Below, in pieces: positions 43,202 to 51,205 of a DNA stretch of 51,205 bases (positions are counted from its first letter, which is position 1; every line of letters begins with the position of its first letter). The notes below the pieces were generated by a model. That model was not told where the DNA came from. It did not search any database and worked only from the letters and a program-made list of their open reading frames with translations. The position numbers were made by a program, and so were the translations under genes. Source of the stretch: DATHGT01 sp035317605 (lineage in GTDB: Bacteria > Methylomirabilota > Methylomirabilia > Rokubacteriales > CSP1-6); assembly GCA_035317605.1 (NCBI GenBank), contig DATHGT010000254.1:1-51205 (forward strand), in the 5' to 3' direction.

Positions 43202-43720
43202 TTACCGCGCGTAGTCCCTCAGCTTGAGGCGAAGCGCGGCCCGCGCGCGAGAGAGTCGCGACTTCACGGTGCCGACCGGACAGCCGAGCACCTCGCTCAC
43301 TTCCAGCTCGTTGAGCCCTTCGAGGTCCAGCAGGATCACCGTGCGCGCGTCCTCGGACAGCGTCATCAGCGCGGCCTCGATCTCCTCGGCCACGACCTTG
43401 CGCAGCCGGTCCAGCTCGACGTCGTTGCGGAGCCACGCCTGGTCGAGCGCGCCCGCGGACTCGGCGTCGAGGGGATCGAGTCCGCCCACCGTGGGATCGC
43501 GGCGCCGACGCCGGTAGCTGCTCACGAACGTGTTGCGCAGGATCCGAAACAGCCACGCCTTGAGATTCGTTCCGGGCGTGAACTGCCGCTCCGCGCGAAA
43601 CGCGCGCGCATACGTCTCCTGGACGAGGTCCTCGGCGTCTTCCTGATTGCCGGTGAGGTGCCGCGCCAGGTTGTGGAGCGCGTCGACGTACGCCAACGCC
43701 TCGTTCGCCATCGCGCTCAA
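43202..43720 (-). CDS. ECF-type RNA polymerase sigma factor
   Basis: A 172-residue sigma factor. Region 2 includes LARHLTGNQEDAEDLVQETY and GTNLKAWLFRILRNTFVSSY; region 4 reads LSEDARTVILLDLEGLNELE followed by VGTVKSRLSRARA. I prefer the TTG at 43720, 10 nt after AAGGAG; an ATG at 43711 is 19 nt away. A GTG at 43759 would leave only a ~13-nt leader from the predicted promoter. It heads the operon sigma, anti-sigma, hydrolase. Its own promoter and that of the divergent gene share one consensus, so it is probably autoregulated. Confidence 0.87.
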   Translation of the reverse strand: MSAMANEALAYVDALHNLARHLTGNQEDAEDLVQETYARAFRAERQFTPGTNLKAWLFRILRNTFVSSYRRRRRDPTVGGLDPLDAESAGALDQAWLRNDVELDRLRKVVAEEIEAALMTLSEDARTVILLDLEGLNELEVSEVLGCPVGTVKSRLSRARAALRLKLRDYAR

Positions 43721-43778
43721 CGGCGAGCCGCTCCTTCCCTCACCCGCCCACCTTAGCACCGGGACCGCTCACTCTCCG

Positions 43779-43804
43779 CAACGCCGGAGCGGACGATTCG
43801 TTCC
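43779..43804 (-). promoter_or_regulatory. ECF sigma promoter for the sigma operon
   Basis: On the minus strand GGAAC (43804-43800) is followed after exactly 16 nt by CGTTG (43783-43779), matching the ECF-type -35 GGAAC and -10 CGT consensus. Transcription would start near 43772, about 50 nt before the sigma start. Confidence 0.75.
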
Positions 43805-43851
43805 AGCCGCGGTGGTGGACTCGACGCTCAGCTGATGCGCACTGCGTCTCT

Positions 43852-43877
43852 GGAACGGAATGCGCCTTCCGGCGTTA
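43852..43877 (+). promoter_or_regulatory. ECF sigma promoter for the propeller/cupredoxin gene
   Basis: GGAAC (43852-43856), a 16-nt spacer, then CGTTA (43873-43877). It mirrors the minus-strand promoter in both elements and spacer. The start point would be near 43884, about 30 nt before the ATG and upstream of its GGAGG site. CGTTCCAG at 43799-43806 and CTGGAACG at 43850-43857 form an inverted repeat 43 bp apart that contains both -35 boxes. Confidence 0.78.
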
Positions 43878-43913
43878 GCACGAGTGGATGCGGAATCGCG
43901 TGGAGGTGACACG

Positions 43914-45296
43914 ATGCTGAAGCGTGTGGCGGCGGTGCTATGGGTCCTGGTCCTCATGGGTGGGTCGATCGGAATGGGTTCTGCTCGGGCGGCCGGCGCG
44001 GCCAAAGTCTACGTGGGGCTCTTCAAGGACGACGCCGTGGCCGTCATCGACGTCACTCAGAACAAACTGCTCAAGACCGTCCCGGTGCCCAAGGGACCGC
44101 ACGGGCTGGTGGTGACACCGGACGGTCGCAAGGCCTATGTGAGCAGTGACGGAGCCTCCACGGTGAGCGTCATCGACACCGGCGCGGACCGCGTGGCCAC
44201 AAGCATCGAGGTGGGCGCCAATCCTCACGGACTCGCCGTCTCGGGCGACGGCGGCCGGGTGCTCGTCATGGGCTGGGGCTCGAACCGTGCGGTGGTCGTC
44301 GATACCGCGACGGACCGGGTGATTGGCGAGGTGCCCGTGGCCCAGCCCCACAACGGCACGCTCAGCCATGACGGGCGCACCGCGTGGGTGGCCTCCCAGC
44401 AGCAGGGCGCCACGGCGCTCGTCCGGCTGGATCTGACAGCCTGGAAGGAAACAGGGCGCGTACCGTTGGACAAGACGCCCCGGGGCCTCGAGCTGAGCCC
44501 GGACGGCAAGCGTGTGTTCTTCACGCTGGCCGGCGTCAATGCCATCCAGGTGCTGGACACGGCCACCAGCCAGATCGTCGCGCAGATCCCCGTGGGCGCC
44601 TCCCCGCACTACGCGCCGTTCACGCCCGACGGCCGGTGGGCCCTGGCTGTGGTCCAGGGCCCGGGCGAGCTCAGTATCCTGGACACCGCGAGCAACACGG
44701 TGGCCGGCACCGTCGCGGTGGGCAAGGCCCCGCACTGGAGCACATCCAGCTCCGACGGTCGCACGGCCTACGTGACCAACGAGGTCTCCAACGACGTCTC
44801 GGTCGTGGATCTGGCCAGCCGCACGGTGACGGCCACCATCGCCGTGGGCAACTCCCCGCGCAAGATCGCGGTCCAGGCGGCGCCCGGCGCAGCCTCCACG
44901 AGCGCGGCGCCGATGCGGGCGATCGCCGCCCCCGCGGGGAAAGACAAGTCGGTCACGCTCGGAGGCGTGAGCTACGCCGACCACGGCACCAAGGATGTGC
45001 GGACAGTGTCGAAGCTCGAGCTGGAAGCTGACGACTACTACTTCTCGCCGACGTTCCTGCGCGGCAAGCCCGGGCAGAAGCTGACGCTGGTCGTAGAGAG
45101 CGAGGCGGGCACCCTCCACAACCTCAGCATTCCCGCACTCGGCATCGACAAGGACATCCCGCCCAAGGGCAAGGCGCAGCTCACCGTCACCTTCCCGGCC
45201 TCGGGGGAGCTGGCGTTTTTCTGCAAGTTCCACGGCTCGCTGGGTATGAATGGCCAACTGCTGACCAGTGAAACCGCGCCCAGCGGGGCGCGCTGA
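43914..45296 (+). CDS. Exported YVTN beta-propeller protein with C-terminal cupredoxin domain
   Basis: A 460-residue protein with a signal peptide (AAVLWVLVLMGGSIGMGSA). Residues ~35-340 contain about seven YVTN-type blades, each with patterns such as VTPDGRKAYVSSDGASTVSV. The last ~100 residues are a cupredoxin domain. Candidate copper ligands are His402 (GTLHN), Cys437, His440 and Met445 (FFCKFHGSLGM), a type 1 set. It likely handles electrons or copper outside the cytoplasmic membrane. The ATG follows GGAGG at 7 nt. It is driven by an ECF promoter matching that of the adjacent sigma operon. Confidence 0.88.
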   Translation: MLKRVAAVLWVLVLMGGSIGMGSARAAGAAKVYVGLFKDDAVAVIDVTQNKLLKTVPVPKGPHGLVVTPDGRKAYVSSDGASTVSVIDTGADRVATSIEVGANPHGLAVSGDGGRVLVMGWGSNRAVVVDTATDRVIGEVPVAQPHNGTLSHDGRTAWVASQQQGATALVRLDLTAWKETGRVPLDKTPRGLELSPDGKRVFFTLAGVNAIQVLDTATSQIVAQIPVGASPHYAPFTPDGRWALAVVQGPGELSILDTASNTVAGTVAVGKAPHWSTSSSDGRTAYVTNEVSNDVSVVDLASRTVTATIAVGNSPRKIAVQAAPGAASTSAAPMRAIAAPAGKDKSVTLGGVSYADHGTKDVRTVSKLELEADDYYFSPTFLRGKPGQKLTLVVESEAGTLHNLSIPALGIDKDIPPKGKAQLTVTFPASGELAFFCKFHGSLGMNGQLLTSETAPSGAR

Positions 45297-45297
45297 A

Positions 45298-46671
45298 CTA
45301 CGCGACCCCTTTCGTCGACTCGAAGAGCAGGGACGAGTCGGAGGAGTGCAGGCGACCGTCCTTCAGCGCGAATTCCGGGCGCAGGCGCTCGTTCGCGGTG
45401 AGCTGGACGCCGAGGCTGTCCTCGAGCGTCCAGCGCCCGACGTCGCGGGCGAGCACGGAGACGTCGGCGGCGACGCCGGGCGCGAGCGTGCCGATCTCTC
45501 CCTCGAGGCCGAGCATGGTCGCGGCGTTCGCGGTGACCATGCCGATCACGTCGGGAAGCCGGAGCCCGAGAGCGAGCAGCTCGTTGATCACCTGGATCAG
45601 GCTGAACACCGAAGCGCCGCCGATGGGCCGCACCGGGGCGTGCGGCCCGATGGGTCGCGCGGGATCGCGCCGCCGCGCCGCGCGCTCGTCGAAGTAACCG
45701 CCGTCCCACGAGCCGTCGTCCGGGCGACGGATCGTGTACCCGTGGACGTCCGCGCCGACGGTGAACGGAACGATGCCGGCGTCCAGCACGGTGCGGGCGG
45801 CGGCGAAGCTCAGGTGGCCGCCGCGCCCGACGTCGATGCGCACGCCCCGGCGCACCGCCTCGAAGATCAACGGATGAACCGTGCCCTCGCGGGAGACGAA
45901 CGCGCCGGTGTTCTTGGTGAACGGATGCGCGATGACATCGCCCGGATCGAGCAGCGGGACCAGCTCGGGGACGAGCACGTCGGGATCGATTCGCGCGCCG
46001 TCGGCCTCGGCCCACAGCCGGCCCAGGTGCACGTAGACCGGCACCCCGGTCTCTCGCGACGCCTCCTTGGCCAGCTTCAAGGTCTCGATGCCCCAGCGCG
46101 AGTAGCCGCCGACCTCGGCGTGGGCCTTGATGCCCTTGACGAGGTCGCGGTTCCGCTCGATCGCGTCGATCGTCTCGCGCACGTTGATGCCGTGCGGGCC
46201 GTACAGCTCGGTGTAGCGATGGCCGACCAGCCCGCCGACCAGATAGTTCGAGACGAACGCGAGCACGCGGGTGGTCGCGGGCTCGACGATGAACTTGCGG
46301 AAGCCCTGAAGGGTCAGCGGCGAGGCGCCGCCCTGATCGCAGACCGTGGTCACGCCGGAGCGAATGCCCACCAGGTCGGGATTCATGCCGAAGGCGCCGG
46401 TCACGTGCTGGTACACGTGGGCGTGGGTGTCGATCAGGCCGGGCACGACGAGCCGGTCGCGGAGGTCGAGCGCGTGCAGCGCCTCGCCGGCATCGATCGT
46501 GGGAAGCACGGCGCCGATCCTTCCATCGCGGATCCCGACGTCGTAGACGCCGTCCAGCCCCTGCGCGGGATCGATCACGCGTCCGCCGCGCAGCACGAGG
46601 TCGTATCGTGGCGCGGCGGGAGCAGCCACACGCGCGCGCCGTCCACGTTCGAGCGTCCTTACCTGTCTCAT
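45298..46671 (-). CDS. Dihydroorotase-like amidohydrolase/deacetylase
   Basis: A 457-residue metal hydrolase. VVPGLIDTHAHVYQHV gives the HxH motif, VKGIKAHAEVGGY a likely carboxylated lysine, VYVHLG and VIAHPF the later histidines and VGADVHGY the aspartate. The C-terminal LEGEIGTLAPGVAADVSVL returns to the beta-sandwich. This pattern is shared by dihydroorotases, D-aminoacylases and EF_0837-type deacetylases; I favour the last. It is convergent with the propeller gene (1 bp apart) and divergent from the enolase-superfamily gene. Confidence 0.87.
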   Translation of the reverse strand: MRQVRTLERGRRARVAAPAAPRYDLVLRGGRVIDPAQGLDGVYDVGIRDGRIGAVLPTIDAGEALHALDLRDRLVVPGLIDTHAHVYQHVTGAFGMNPDLVGIRSGVTTVCDQGGASPLTLQGFRKFIVEPATTRVLAFVSNYLVGGLVGHRYTELYGPHGINVRETIDAIERNRDLVKGIKAHAEVGGYSRWGIETLKLAKEASRETGVPVYVHLGRLWAEADGARIDPDVLVPELVPLLDPGDVIAHPFTKNTGAFVSREGTVHPLIFEAVRRGVRIDVGRGGHLSFAAARTVLDAGIVPFTVGADVHGYTIRRPDDGSWDGGYFDERAARRRDPARPIGPHAPVRPIGGASVFSLIQVINELLALGLRLPDVIGMVTANAATMLGLEGEIGTLAPGVAADVSVLARDVGRWTLEDSLGVQLTANERLRPEFALKDGRLHSSDSSLLFESTKGVA

Positions 46672-46741
46672 GCGCCGAGCATAATCCCGCCTTCGATCCC
46701 GCGTCCACATCGGGTATCCTCGCGCCGATCAGGAGGGTGAG

Positions 46742-47845
46742 ATGCGCATCGTGGGAATCGAGTCGATGATCGTCGAGGTCCCGCTGAAGGAGCCGGTCAC
46801 CGGCGTCCACGGCGTGACCACCGTGCAGAAGAGCGTGCTCGTGCGCGTGACCAGCGACGACGGCGTCGAAGGCTGGGGCGACGTCGACCCCACGCCGGGC
46901 TACACGCTCGAATCGGTGGACGACATCGCCTCCGGCGTCGAGCGCCTCGCGCCGGCGCTCCGCGGGAGCGATCCGTTCAACGTCCAGCGCGCGCTGACCA
47001 CGATGGACGAGACGTCGCGCGAGGCCTTCGAGGCCAAGGCCGCCATCGAGATGGCGCTGTTCGATCTCAAGGGCAAGGCGCTCGGCGTGCCCGTGCACTC
47101 GCTGCTCGGCGGCCGGTTGATCGACGAGGTGTTCCTCAACGCGTGGATCGGCGCGGTGCCGCCCGCGCAGGCGGCGCGCGAGGCCGAGGAGTGGGCGGCG
47201 CGCGGCTTCACGACCGCGAAGATCAAGATCTCCGGTGGCGGCTCCGAGGGGATCGATCGCGTCGCCGCCGTACGCGCCGCCGTCGGTTCGCGCATGGCGC
47301 TGCGGGTCGACTTCAACGAGAGCCTCCCGCCCGGCGAGGCGGTGGCGTTCATCAACGCGCTCGTGCCGTACGACCTCACGCTGGTCGAGCAGCCGGTCCG
47401 GCGCGACCGGATCGACCTGCTCGCCGAGATCCGCCGCCGGATCACGATCCCGCTGATGGCCGACGAGAGCGTGACGAGCCCGGCCTCTCTGATCGAGATC
47501 ATCAAGCGCGAGGCCGCCGACATCGTGAAGGTGAAGGCCATGAAGCAGGGCGGGCTGTTGCGGACGCGCTCGATGATCGACTGCGCGGCCGCGGCCGGTC
47601 TACGCGTGGTGATCGGTCACGGCTTCGGCTTGACCCTCAGCACGCTCGCCGAGGCGACGCTCGCCGCCACCAGTTCAGCCGTCCTCCCCGGCTGCGAAGC
47701 CGTCGGCCCCCTCAAGATGTCAGCCGACGTCGTCGCCGACCCCGTCGATCTCAGTCACGGCGTGGTCAAGCTCCCCGACTCCCCCGGCCTCGGTGCCACC
47801 GTCGACGCCGCCGCGCTGGCGCGGTATCGCAGGAACGGAAAGTAG
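46742..47845 (+). CDS. Mandelate racemase/muconate lactonizing enzyme family protein
   Basis: A 367-residue enolase-superfamily enzyme. The capping domain is residues 1-120; the barrel carries Lys160 and Lys162 in AKIKIS, metal ligands Asp190 (VDFNES), Glu216 (LVEQPV) and Asp241 (MADESV), and Lys265 (VKVKAMKQGG) as the opposite base. That KxK and Lys arrangement marks the muconate-lactonizing subgroup, which includes dipeptide epimerases and succinylbenzoate synthases. It abstracts a proton next to a carboxylate; the substrate is unknown. GGAGG precedes the ATG. The ATPase gene follows after 29 bp. Confidence 0.9.
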   Translation: MRIVGIESMIVEVPLKEPVTGVHGVTTVQKSVLVRVTSDDGVEGWGDVDPTPGYTLESVDDIASGVERLAPALRGSDPFNVQRALTTMDETSREAFEAKAAIEMALFDLKGKALGVPVHSLLGGRLIDEVFLNAWIGAVPPAQAAREAEEWAARGFTTAKIKISGGGSEGIDRVAAVRAAVGSRMALRVDFNESLPPGEAVAFINALVPYDLTLVEQPVRRDRIDLLAEIRRRITIPLMADESVTSPASLIEIIKREAADIVKVKAMKQGGLLRTRSMIDCAAAAGLRVVIGHGFGLTLSTLAEATLAATSSAVLPGCEAVGPLKMSADVVADPVDLSHGVVKLPDSPGLGATVDAAALARYRRNGK

Positions 47846-47874
47846 CCGGAGCTCTCCCCGGTGCCGGGCTGATC

Positions 47875-48951
47875 ATGGCGTGGATTGATCTGGTCAACGT
47901 CTGCAAAACGCTCAGCGACCGGACCGGAGCGGGAGCGGCGTTTTCCATTCAGAAGCTGAATCTGAGGATTCATGACGGCAAGACCATGGTCGTCCTGGGT
48001 CCGAGCGGGTGCGGCAAGACCACGCTCCTGAAGATCATCGCCGGGCTGATCCCGCCCGATTCGGGCGAAGTGCGATACGACGGCGTGGACGTGAAGAACG
48101 TTCGCCCCGGCGACCGGCACATCGGCATGGTCTTTCAAAACTATGCGCTCTACCCCCACATGAGCTCGAGAAAGAACGTCCTGGCCTATTTCCTGTTCAG
48201 GAGGAAGACTCCGGAGCTGAACGCGCTGGCCAGGGCCAAGTACGAGAGGACCAGCGAGCTCATGGGCGTGGAGCTCGAGTATCTCCTGGACCGTAAGCCC
48301 ACCACGCTGTCCGGGGGTGAGAAGCAACGAGTCGCCCTGGGCCGCTGTATCACCCGGGACGCGGAACTCTTCCTGGTGGACGAGCCCTTCGCCAATCTGG
48401 ATCAAGCGCTGCGCGAGAAATACCGGGTCAACCTCAAGGCCCTCCTGCGGCAGTTCAGCATCACCACGGTCTACGTGACCCACGATCATCACGAGGCGTT
48501 GATTCTTGCCGACCTGATCGCCGTGATGGATCGGGGCGCGATCGAGCAGGTCGGAACACCCCAGGAGATCTACGACAAGCCGAAGAACGTGTTCGTCGCC
48601 GGGTTCTTGAACCTGCACATGGGCTCTCCGCCCATCAGCCTCGTCGACGCGCGACACCTGGCCCAGGGACAGCGGCTCGGCGACGTGTGGGTCGGCGTGC
48701 GCCCCGAACACGTCGAGATATCCAGGGAGCAAGTGGAAGACACCCTGAGCGGGATCGTCGCCGGCACGCAGAGCTTTCCGCCGCTGAACACCACGTTGTT
48801 CACGATCCGCGTGGGCGATCACGAGGTCCACGCCCGAAGCTCAGGCGCCGAGAGGCACCGGACCGGCGATCACGTCTGGCTCACCTTCACGCGGTATCAC
48901 GTGTTCGACAAAGCCTCAGGACTGAGGCTGCAAAGCTACCCGGAGGCCTGA
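47875..48951 (+). CDS. ABC transporter ATP-binding protein, MalK/UgpC type
   Basis: A 358-residue ATPase. Walker A GPSGCGKTT (42-50), Q-loop FQNYALYPHM, signature TLSGGEKQR, Walker B FLVDEPFANLD and H-loop VTHDHHEA are intact. The C-terminal ~120 residues form the regulatory OB-type domain of sugar and polyol importers (VGVRPEHVEIS). The ATG is the only sensible start; no strong ribosome site is seen. It lies 29 bp after an enolase-superfamily gene and has no permease or binding-protein partner here, so it may serve a system elsewhere. Confidence 0.9.
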   Translation: MAWIDLVNVCKTLSDRTGAGAAFSIQKLNLRIHDGKTMVVLGPSGCGKTTLLKIIAGLIPPDSGEVRYDGVDVKNVRPGDRHIGMVFQNYALYPHMSSRKNVLAYFLFRRKTPELNALARAKYERTSELMGVELEYLLDRKPTTLSGGEKQRVALGRCITRDAELFLVDEPFANLDQALREKYRVNLKALLRQFSITTVYVTHDHHEALILADLIAVMDRGAIEQVGTPQEIYDKPKNVFVAGFLNLHMGSPPISLVDARHLAQGQRLGDVWVGVRPEHVEISREQVEDTLSGIVAGTQSFPPLNTTLFTIRVGDHEVHARSSGAERHRTGDHVWLTFTRYHVFDKASGLRLQSYPEA

Positions 48952-49035
48952 CCAGCGCCGGCCCGGCGCCGGCGGGTTGACGCAGCCGGTCGGATCGGGC
49001 AGTGTCGGGCCAACCATGGGTGAGAGGAGGCCGTC

Positions 49036-50409
49036 ATGAACGGAATGCCTGGTCCGGGGCCGGCCGATGCCGCGCGCGTGGCCGTGTGTGTGTCCGAGTT
49101 GAAGAAGTTCACCGGGCACGTGCACCTCGAGTCCCGCACCCGCGAGATCGACGGGCGGATCGCGGCGGCGGGGCTCAGCCTGGCCGACAAGATCTCTCTC
49201 CTCAAGGCGCTGTCGCCGAGCGCGGAGGAGCAGGAAGGCGGCGCGGCGACCCTGGAGAACGCCGAGCTGCGCATGGAGCGCCTGCTCCTGTCGATCGCTC
49301 CCGAAGACCTGCCCGCGTTCAAGTTCGCCCTCGAGTACGACCTCGACTACAAGGACCCCGAAGAGTACGTCTTCCACGACATCGACGACGCCGATCGGCA
49401 GGACCGCCTCGTGGCCCATCTCAGGCGGACACCGTCGTCGGGCGGCATCAAGGTGCTCTCGGACGTGGACGACACCATGTACGCCAACCTCATCGAGCGG
49501 CGCTATCCGAAGGGCACGTTCTATCCGGGCGTCCTGGACTTCTACGACGCGGCCAAAGAGGAGCCCTTCGGGGCGTTGCCGGCCATTCCGATCACGACCC
49601 TGTCGGCCCGGCCCAATCCCGTCGCGGGCAAGCTCGAGGAGGCGAGCCTCAAGAAGCTCGTCGCCCTGACCAAGAACCGGCTGTGCCCGAGCGCGCTGTC
49701 GGGCTCGATCGGATCCTCCACCGTCGGCACCGTCGAGAGCCTGCTGCGCGCGCACCGGGCGCGCCGGCCGACGGAGGTCGAGCCCGGGGCGGGCGCGGAC
49801 GACGATGCGCTGTCGGACCGGCAGCTTCACGGCGAGGAGGACAAGATCGGCGACGTCAAGTTCGCCAACTTCGCCCGCTTCGCCGCCATCTATCCGGAGT
49901 ACCGCTACGTGTTCGTCGGCGATTCCGGCCAGGCCGACGCGCTCACCGCGAGCCGCATGATCACCGAGACTTCGACGGAGGGGACGGCACGCGTGGTGAC
50001 CACGTTCATTCACGACCTGCGGCAATCGGAGCGCGACACCGCCGCGGCGAGCCAGGCGTTCCGCAACCTGGCCAGCGGGCTCGTGGTCGGCCGGGACTCG
50101 CCGACCGGTCGTGGGGTCATCGTCTTCAAGAACTACATCGAGGCCGCGCTTATCGCGTATCGGCACGCGGCGACGCTCCAGCATCTCATCACCGCGGAGA
50201 AGCTCGCACGCATCACCCAGGCGGCGCTGGTGGAGTTCCGAACGATCGCGCTCCCCGACACGGAGGCGTCGCGCGAGCTGCGCGGCCAGTATCGGCAGCA
50301 CGCCGAGGAAACCTTCACGCTGTTGACCGCCGCCGCGCCGACCGCCGGCGTCGCCGCGGCGGCCAAGGACATTCGCCAGATCCTGGACAGCGGATTCACC
50401 GGCCGATGA
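49036..50409 (+). CDS. App1-like phosphatase domain protein (DUF2183)
   Basis: A 457-residue protein with a DUF2183/App1 HAD-type core: KVLSDVDDTMYANLIERRYP (aspartate nucleophile motif), FYPGVLDFYDA, ITTLSARPNP and YVFVGDSGQADALTA. Yeast App1 is a phosphatidate phosphatase; bacterial members are mostly uncharacterised. About 100 residues before the core and a ~130-residue helical tail extend the usual domain. It follows GAGAGGAGG. A lone gene ending in an inverted repeat that overlaps its stop. Confidence 0.82.
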   Translation: MNGMPGPGPADAARVAVCVSELKKFTGHVHLESRTREIDGRIAAAGLSLADKISLLKALSPSAEEQEGGAATLENAELRMERLLLSIAPEDLPAFKFALEYDLDYKDPEEYVFHDIDDADRQDRLVAHLRRTPSSGGIKVLSDVDDTMYANLIERRYPKGTFYPGVLDFYDAAKEEPFGALPAIPITTLSARPNPVAGKLEEASLKKLVALTKNRLCPSALSGSIGSSTVGTVESLLRAHRARRPTEVEPGAGADDDALSDRQLHGEEDKIGDVKFANFARFAAIYPEYRYVFVGDSGQADALTASRMITETSTEGTARVVTTFIHDLRQSERDTAAASQAFRNLASGLVVGRDSPTGRGVIVFKNYIEAALIAYRHAATLQHLITAEKLARITQAALVEFRTIALPDTEASRELRGQYRQHAEETFTLLTAAAPTAGVAAAAKDIRQILDSGFTGR

Positions 50410-50441
50410 GCACGAGCGCCCCGCCGGCGCTCATCGGCCGG
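50399..50441. terminator. 13-bp inverted repeat between convergent genes
   Basis: CCGGCCGATGAGC (50399-50411) pairs perfectly with GCTCATCGGCCGG (50429-50441) around a 17-nt loop. It contains the stop codon of the App1-like gene and ends 8 bp before the MaoC stop. No T-tract follows, but the position suggests a bidirectional terminator. Confidence 0.6.
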
Positions 50442-50449
50442 GGCGCCGC

Positions 50450-50920
50450 TCATTTCCCGTAGCGAATCCCCATGATCTCGGCGACCAGCGCCGGGCGCTC
50501 CTGACCCTCGACCTCCATCTTCACTTCCGACGTCACCCGCACGCCGTTGTTGTCGACGGGCTCGACCTTGACGATCTTCTGGGTCAGGCGGATGCGCGAG
50601 CCCGCGGGCACCGTGCTCGTGAAGCGGACCTTGTTCGATCCGTAGTTCACGCCGCGGCTCACCTGAGTGACCTTGACCAGCGTCGAGGCCAGGCGCGGGA
50701 CCAGCGAGAGCGTGAGATAGCCGTGGGCGATGGTCTTGCCGCCCGGCATCTCGCGCTTGGCGCGCTCGACGTCGACGTGGATCCACTGGTGATCGCCGGT
50801 GGCCTCCGCGAACTTGTCGATCATCGGTTGATCCACGGTGATCCAGTCCGACGGCCCGAGATCTTTGCCGATGTGCTGGGCCAGATCTTGTGGCTTCTCC
50901 ACGGTCAGCGGTCCCGCCAT
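50450..50920 (-). CDS. MaoC family dehydratase (R-specific enoyl-CoA hydratase type)
   Basis: A 156-residue hot-dog-fold protein. The hydratase-2 motif ATGDHQWIHVD with Asp43 and His48, then GKTIAHGYLTLSL, indicates hydration of trans-2-enoyl-CoA to (R)-3-hydroxyacyl-CoA, as in fatty-acid or polyhydroxyalkanoate metabolism. The length fits a single-domain member. The ATG lies 8 nt after GGAG. It is divergent from the exported protein that begins at 51024. Confidence 0.9.
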   Translation of the reverse strand: MAGPLTVEKPQDLAQHIGKDLGPSDWITVDQPMIDKFAEATGDHQWIHVDVERAKREMPGGKTIAHGYLTLSLVPRLASTLVKVTQVSRGVNYGSNKVRFTSTVPAGSRIRLTQKIVKVEPVDNNGVRVTSEVKMEVEGQERPALVAEIMGIRYGK

Positions 50921-51023
50921 GCTCGGTCTCCTCTCGTGCGGCGTTCGTCCGGCCGTGATCATAGCGTTGTTCGCGCGCGGAGTGGTAGACTCCGGCCGCG
51001 AATCCCGCGCGAAGGAGATGCCC

Positions 51024-51205
51024 ATGACGTCCCGGCCTCGACGGCTCTCGCTCCTCGTCCTCGGGTCAGTCCTCATCTCGCTCGCCGCCGGCCCGGCGTC
51101 GTCGCAGACGCCGCGCGGCCACGGGGCCGAGGCCCACGACATGGAGCTGGTCGGCCACGACGATCTCCAGGGCCGCTCGGCGTACCAGCCGACGATCCAC
51201 CAGCA
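51024..51205 (+). CDS. Exported protein, 5' part only
   Basis: The first 60 codons run off the window edge. A signal peptide is clear (LSLLVLGSVLISLAAGPASS), followed by MELVGHDDLQGRSAYQPTIH. That opening is reminiscent of secreted LVIVD-repeat beta-propeller proteins, but too little is visible to be firm. The ATG follows GAAGGAGA. Confidence 0.65.
   Translation, partial: MTSRPRRLSLLVLGSVLISLAAGPASSQTPRGHGAEAHDMELVGHDDLQGRSAYQPTIHQ

Noticed and set aside
45038..47098. Minus-strand frame spanning three genes (about 686 codons)
   Set aside because: It overlaps recognised genes in other frames and its product has no domain.
48955..48969. GCGCCGG-C-CCGGCGC palindrome after the ATPase gene
   Set aside because: The single-base centre leaves an impractically tight loop and no T-run follows; such palindromes arise by chance at this GC content.
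1..51205. CRISPR arrays, insertion sequences, integrases, rRNA genes
   Set aside because: No regularly spaced repeats, transposase or integrase motifs, or rRNA-like stretches were seen; the only tandem repeat is the 21-bp array near 16.7 kb.

Overview
The window is about 51 kb of very GC-rich bacterial DNA with tightly packed genes, frequent GTG starts and ATGA/GTGA stop-start overlaps. Secreted proteins with Tat or lipoprotein signals, type II secretion accessory genes (GspA/GspB), an Anbu proteasome-like protease and many orphan ABC substrate-binding proteins, LLM flavin oxidoreductases and amidohydrolases point to a diderm soil bacterium. Candidatus Rokubacteria / Methylomirabilota is my best guess from gene content; no taxonomic marker gene is present.

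Layout. 1-52: 3' part of a tRNA-Asn with a shortened anticodon arm. 158-7206: DUF6351 secreted hydrolase, a flavoprotein plus substrate-binding protein operon, an amidohydrolase and a gutted MocR regulator. 7238-7813: an AhpD/carboxymuconolactone-decarboxylase-like gene with an in-frame TGA where the second Cys of CxxC belongs, followed by a well-placed hairpin; I read it as a selenoprotein. 7944-13768: a compact five-gene operon (ATP-grasp enzyme, zincin lipoprotein, two 70-residue charged proteins, and a zinc-ribbon/adenylate-cyclase/AAA/TPR signalling protein), closed by a strong hairpin. 13995-17909: substrate-binding protein, Anbu protease, and a divergent transglutaminase-like protein separated by four 21-bp repeats. 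17910-25845: Tat flavoprotein, two membrane proteins, CocE hydrolase and PAC2 protein in one coupled minus-strand run, then an atypical SDR, a decayed methyltransferase and an amidohydrolase. 25944-31339: GspA/GspB, a LysR regulator, an NMT1-type substrate-binding protein and a small basic protein.

31535-40189 looks catabolic: VOC protein, two allantoinase-type polysaccharide deacetylases and an LLM oxidoreductase on one strand, and divergently a Tat substrate-binding protein, a 6-oxocamphor-hydrolase-like crotonase, DoxX and a large amidase. 40196-45296 is a self-contained ECF sigma regulon: sigma, anti-sigma and a membrane alpha/beta hydrolase in one operon, facing a beta-propeller/cupredoxin gene. 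Both directions carry the same GGAAC-N16-CGTT promoter. 45298-51205 holds a dihydroorotase-like amidohydrolase, an enolase-superfamily enzyme, an orphan MalK-type ATPase, an App1-like phosphatase, a MaoC hydratase and the start of a secreted protein.

The two most valuable items are the selenoprotein with its SECIS-like hairpin (7238-7813) and the paired divergent ECF promoters (43779-43877). The five-gene operon at 7944-13768 is the best candidate for an undescribed system.
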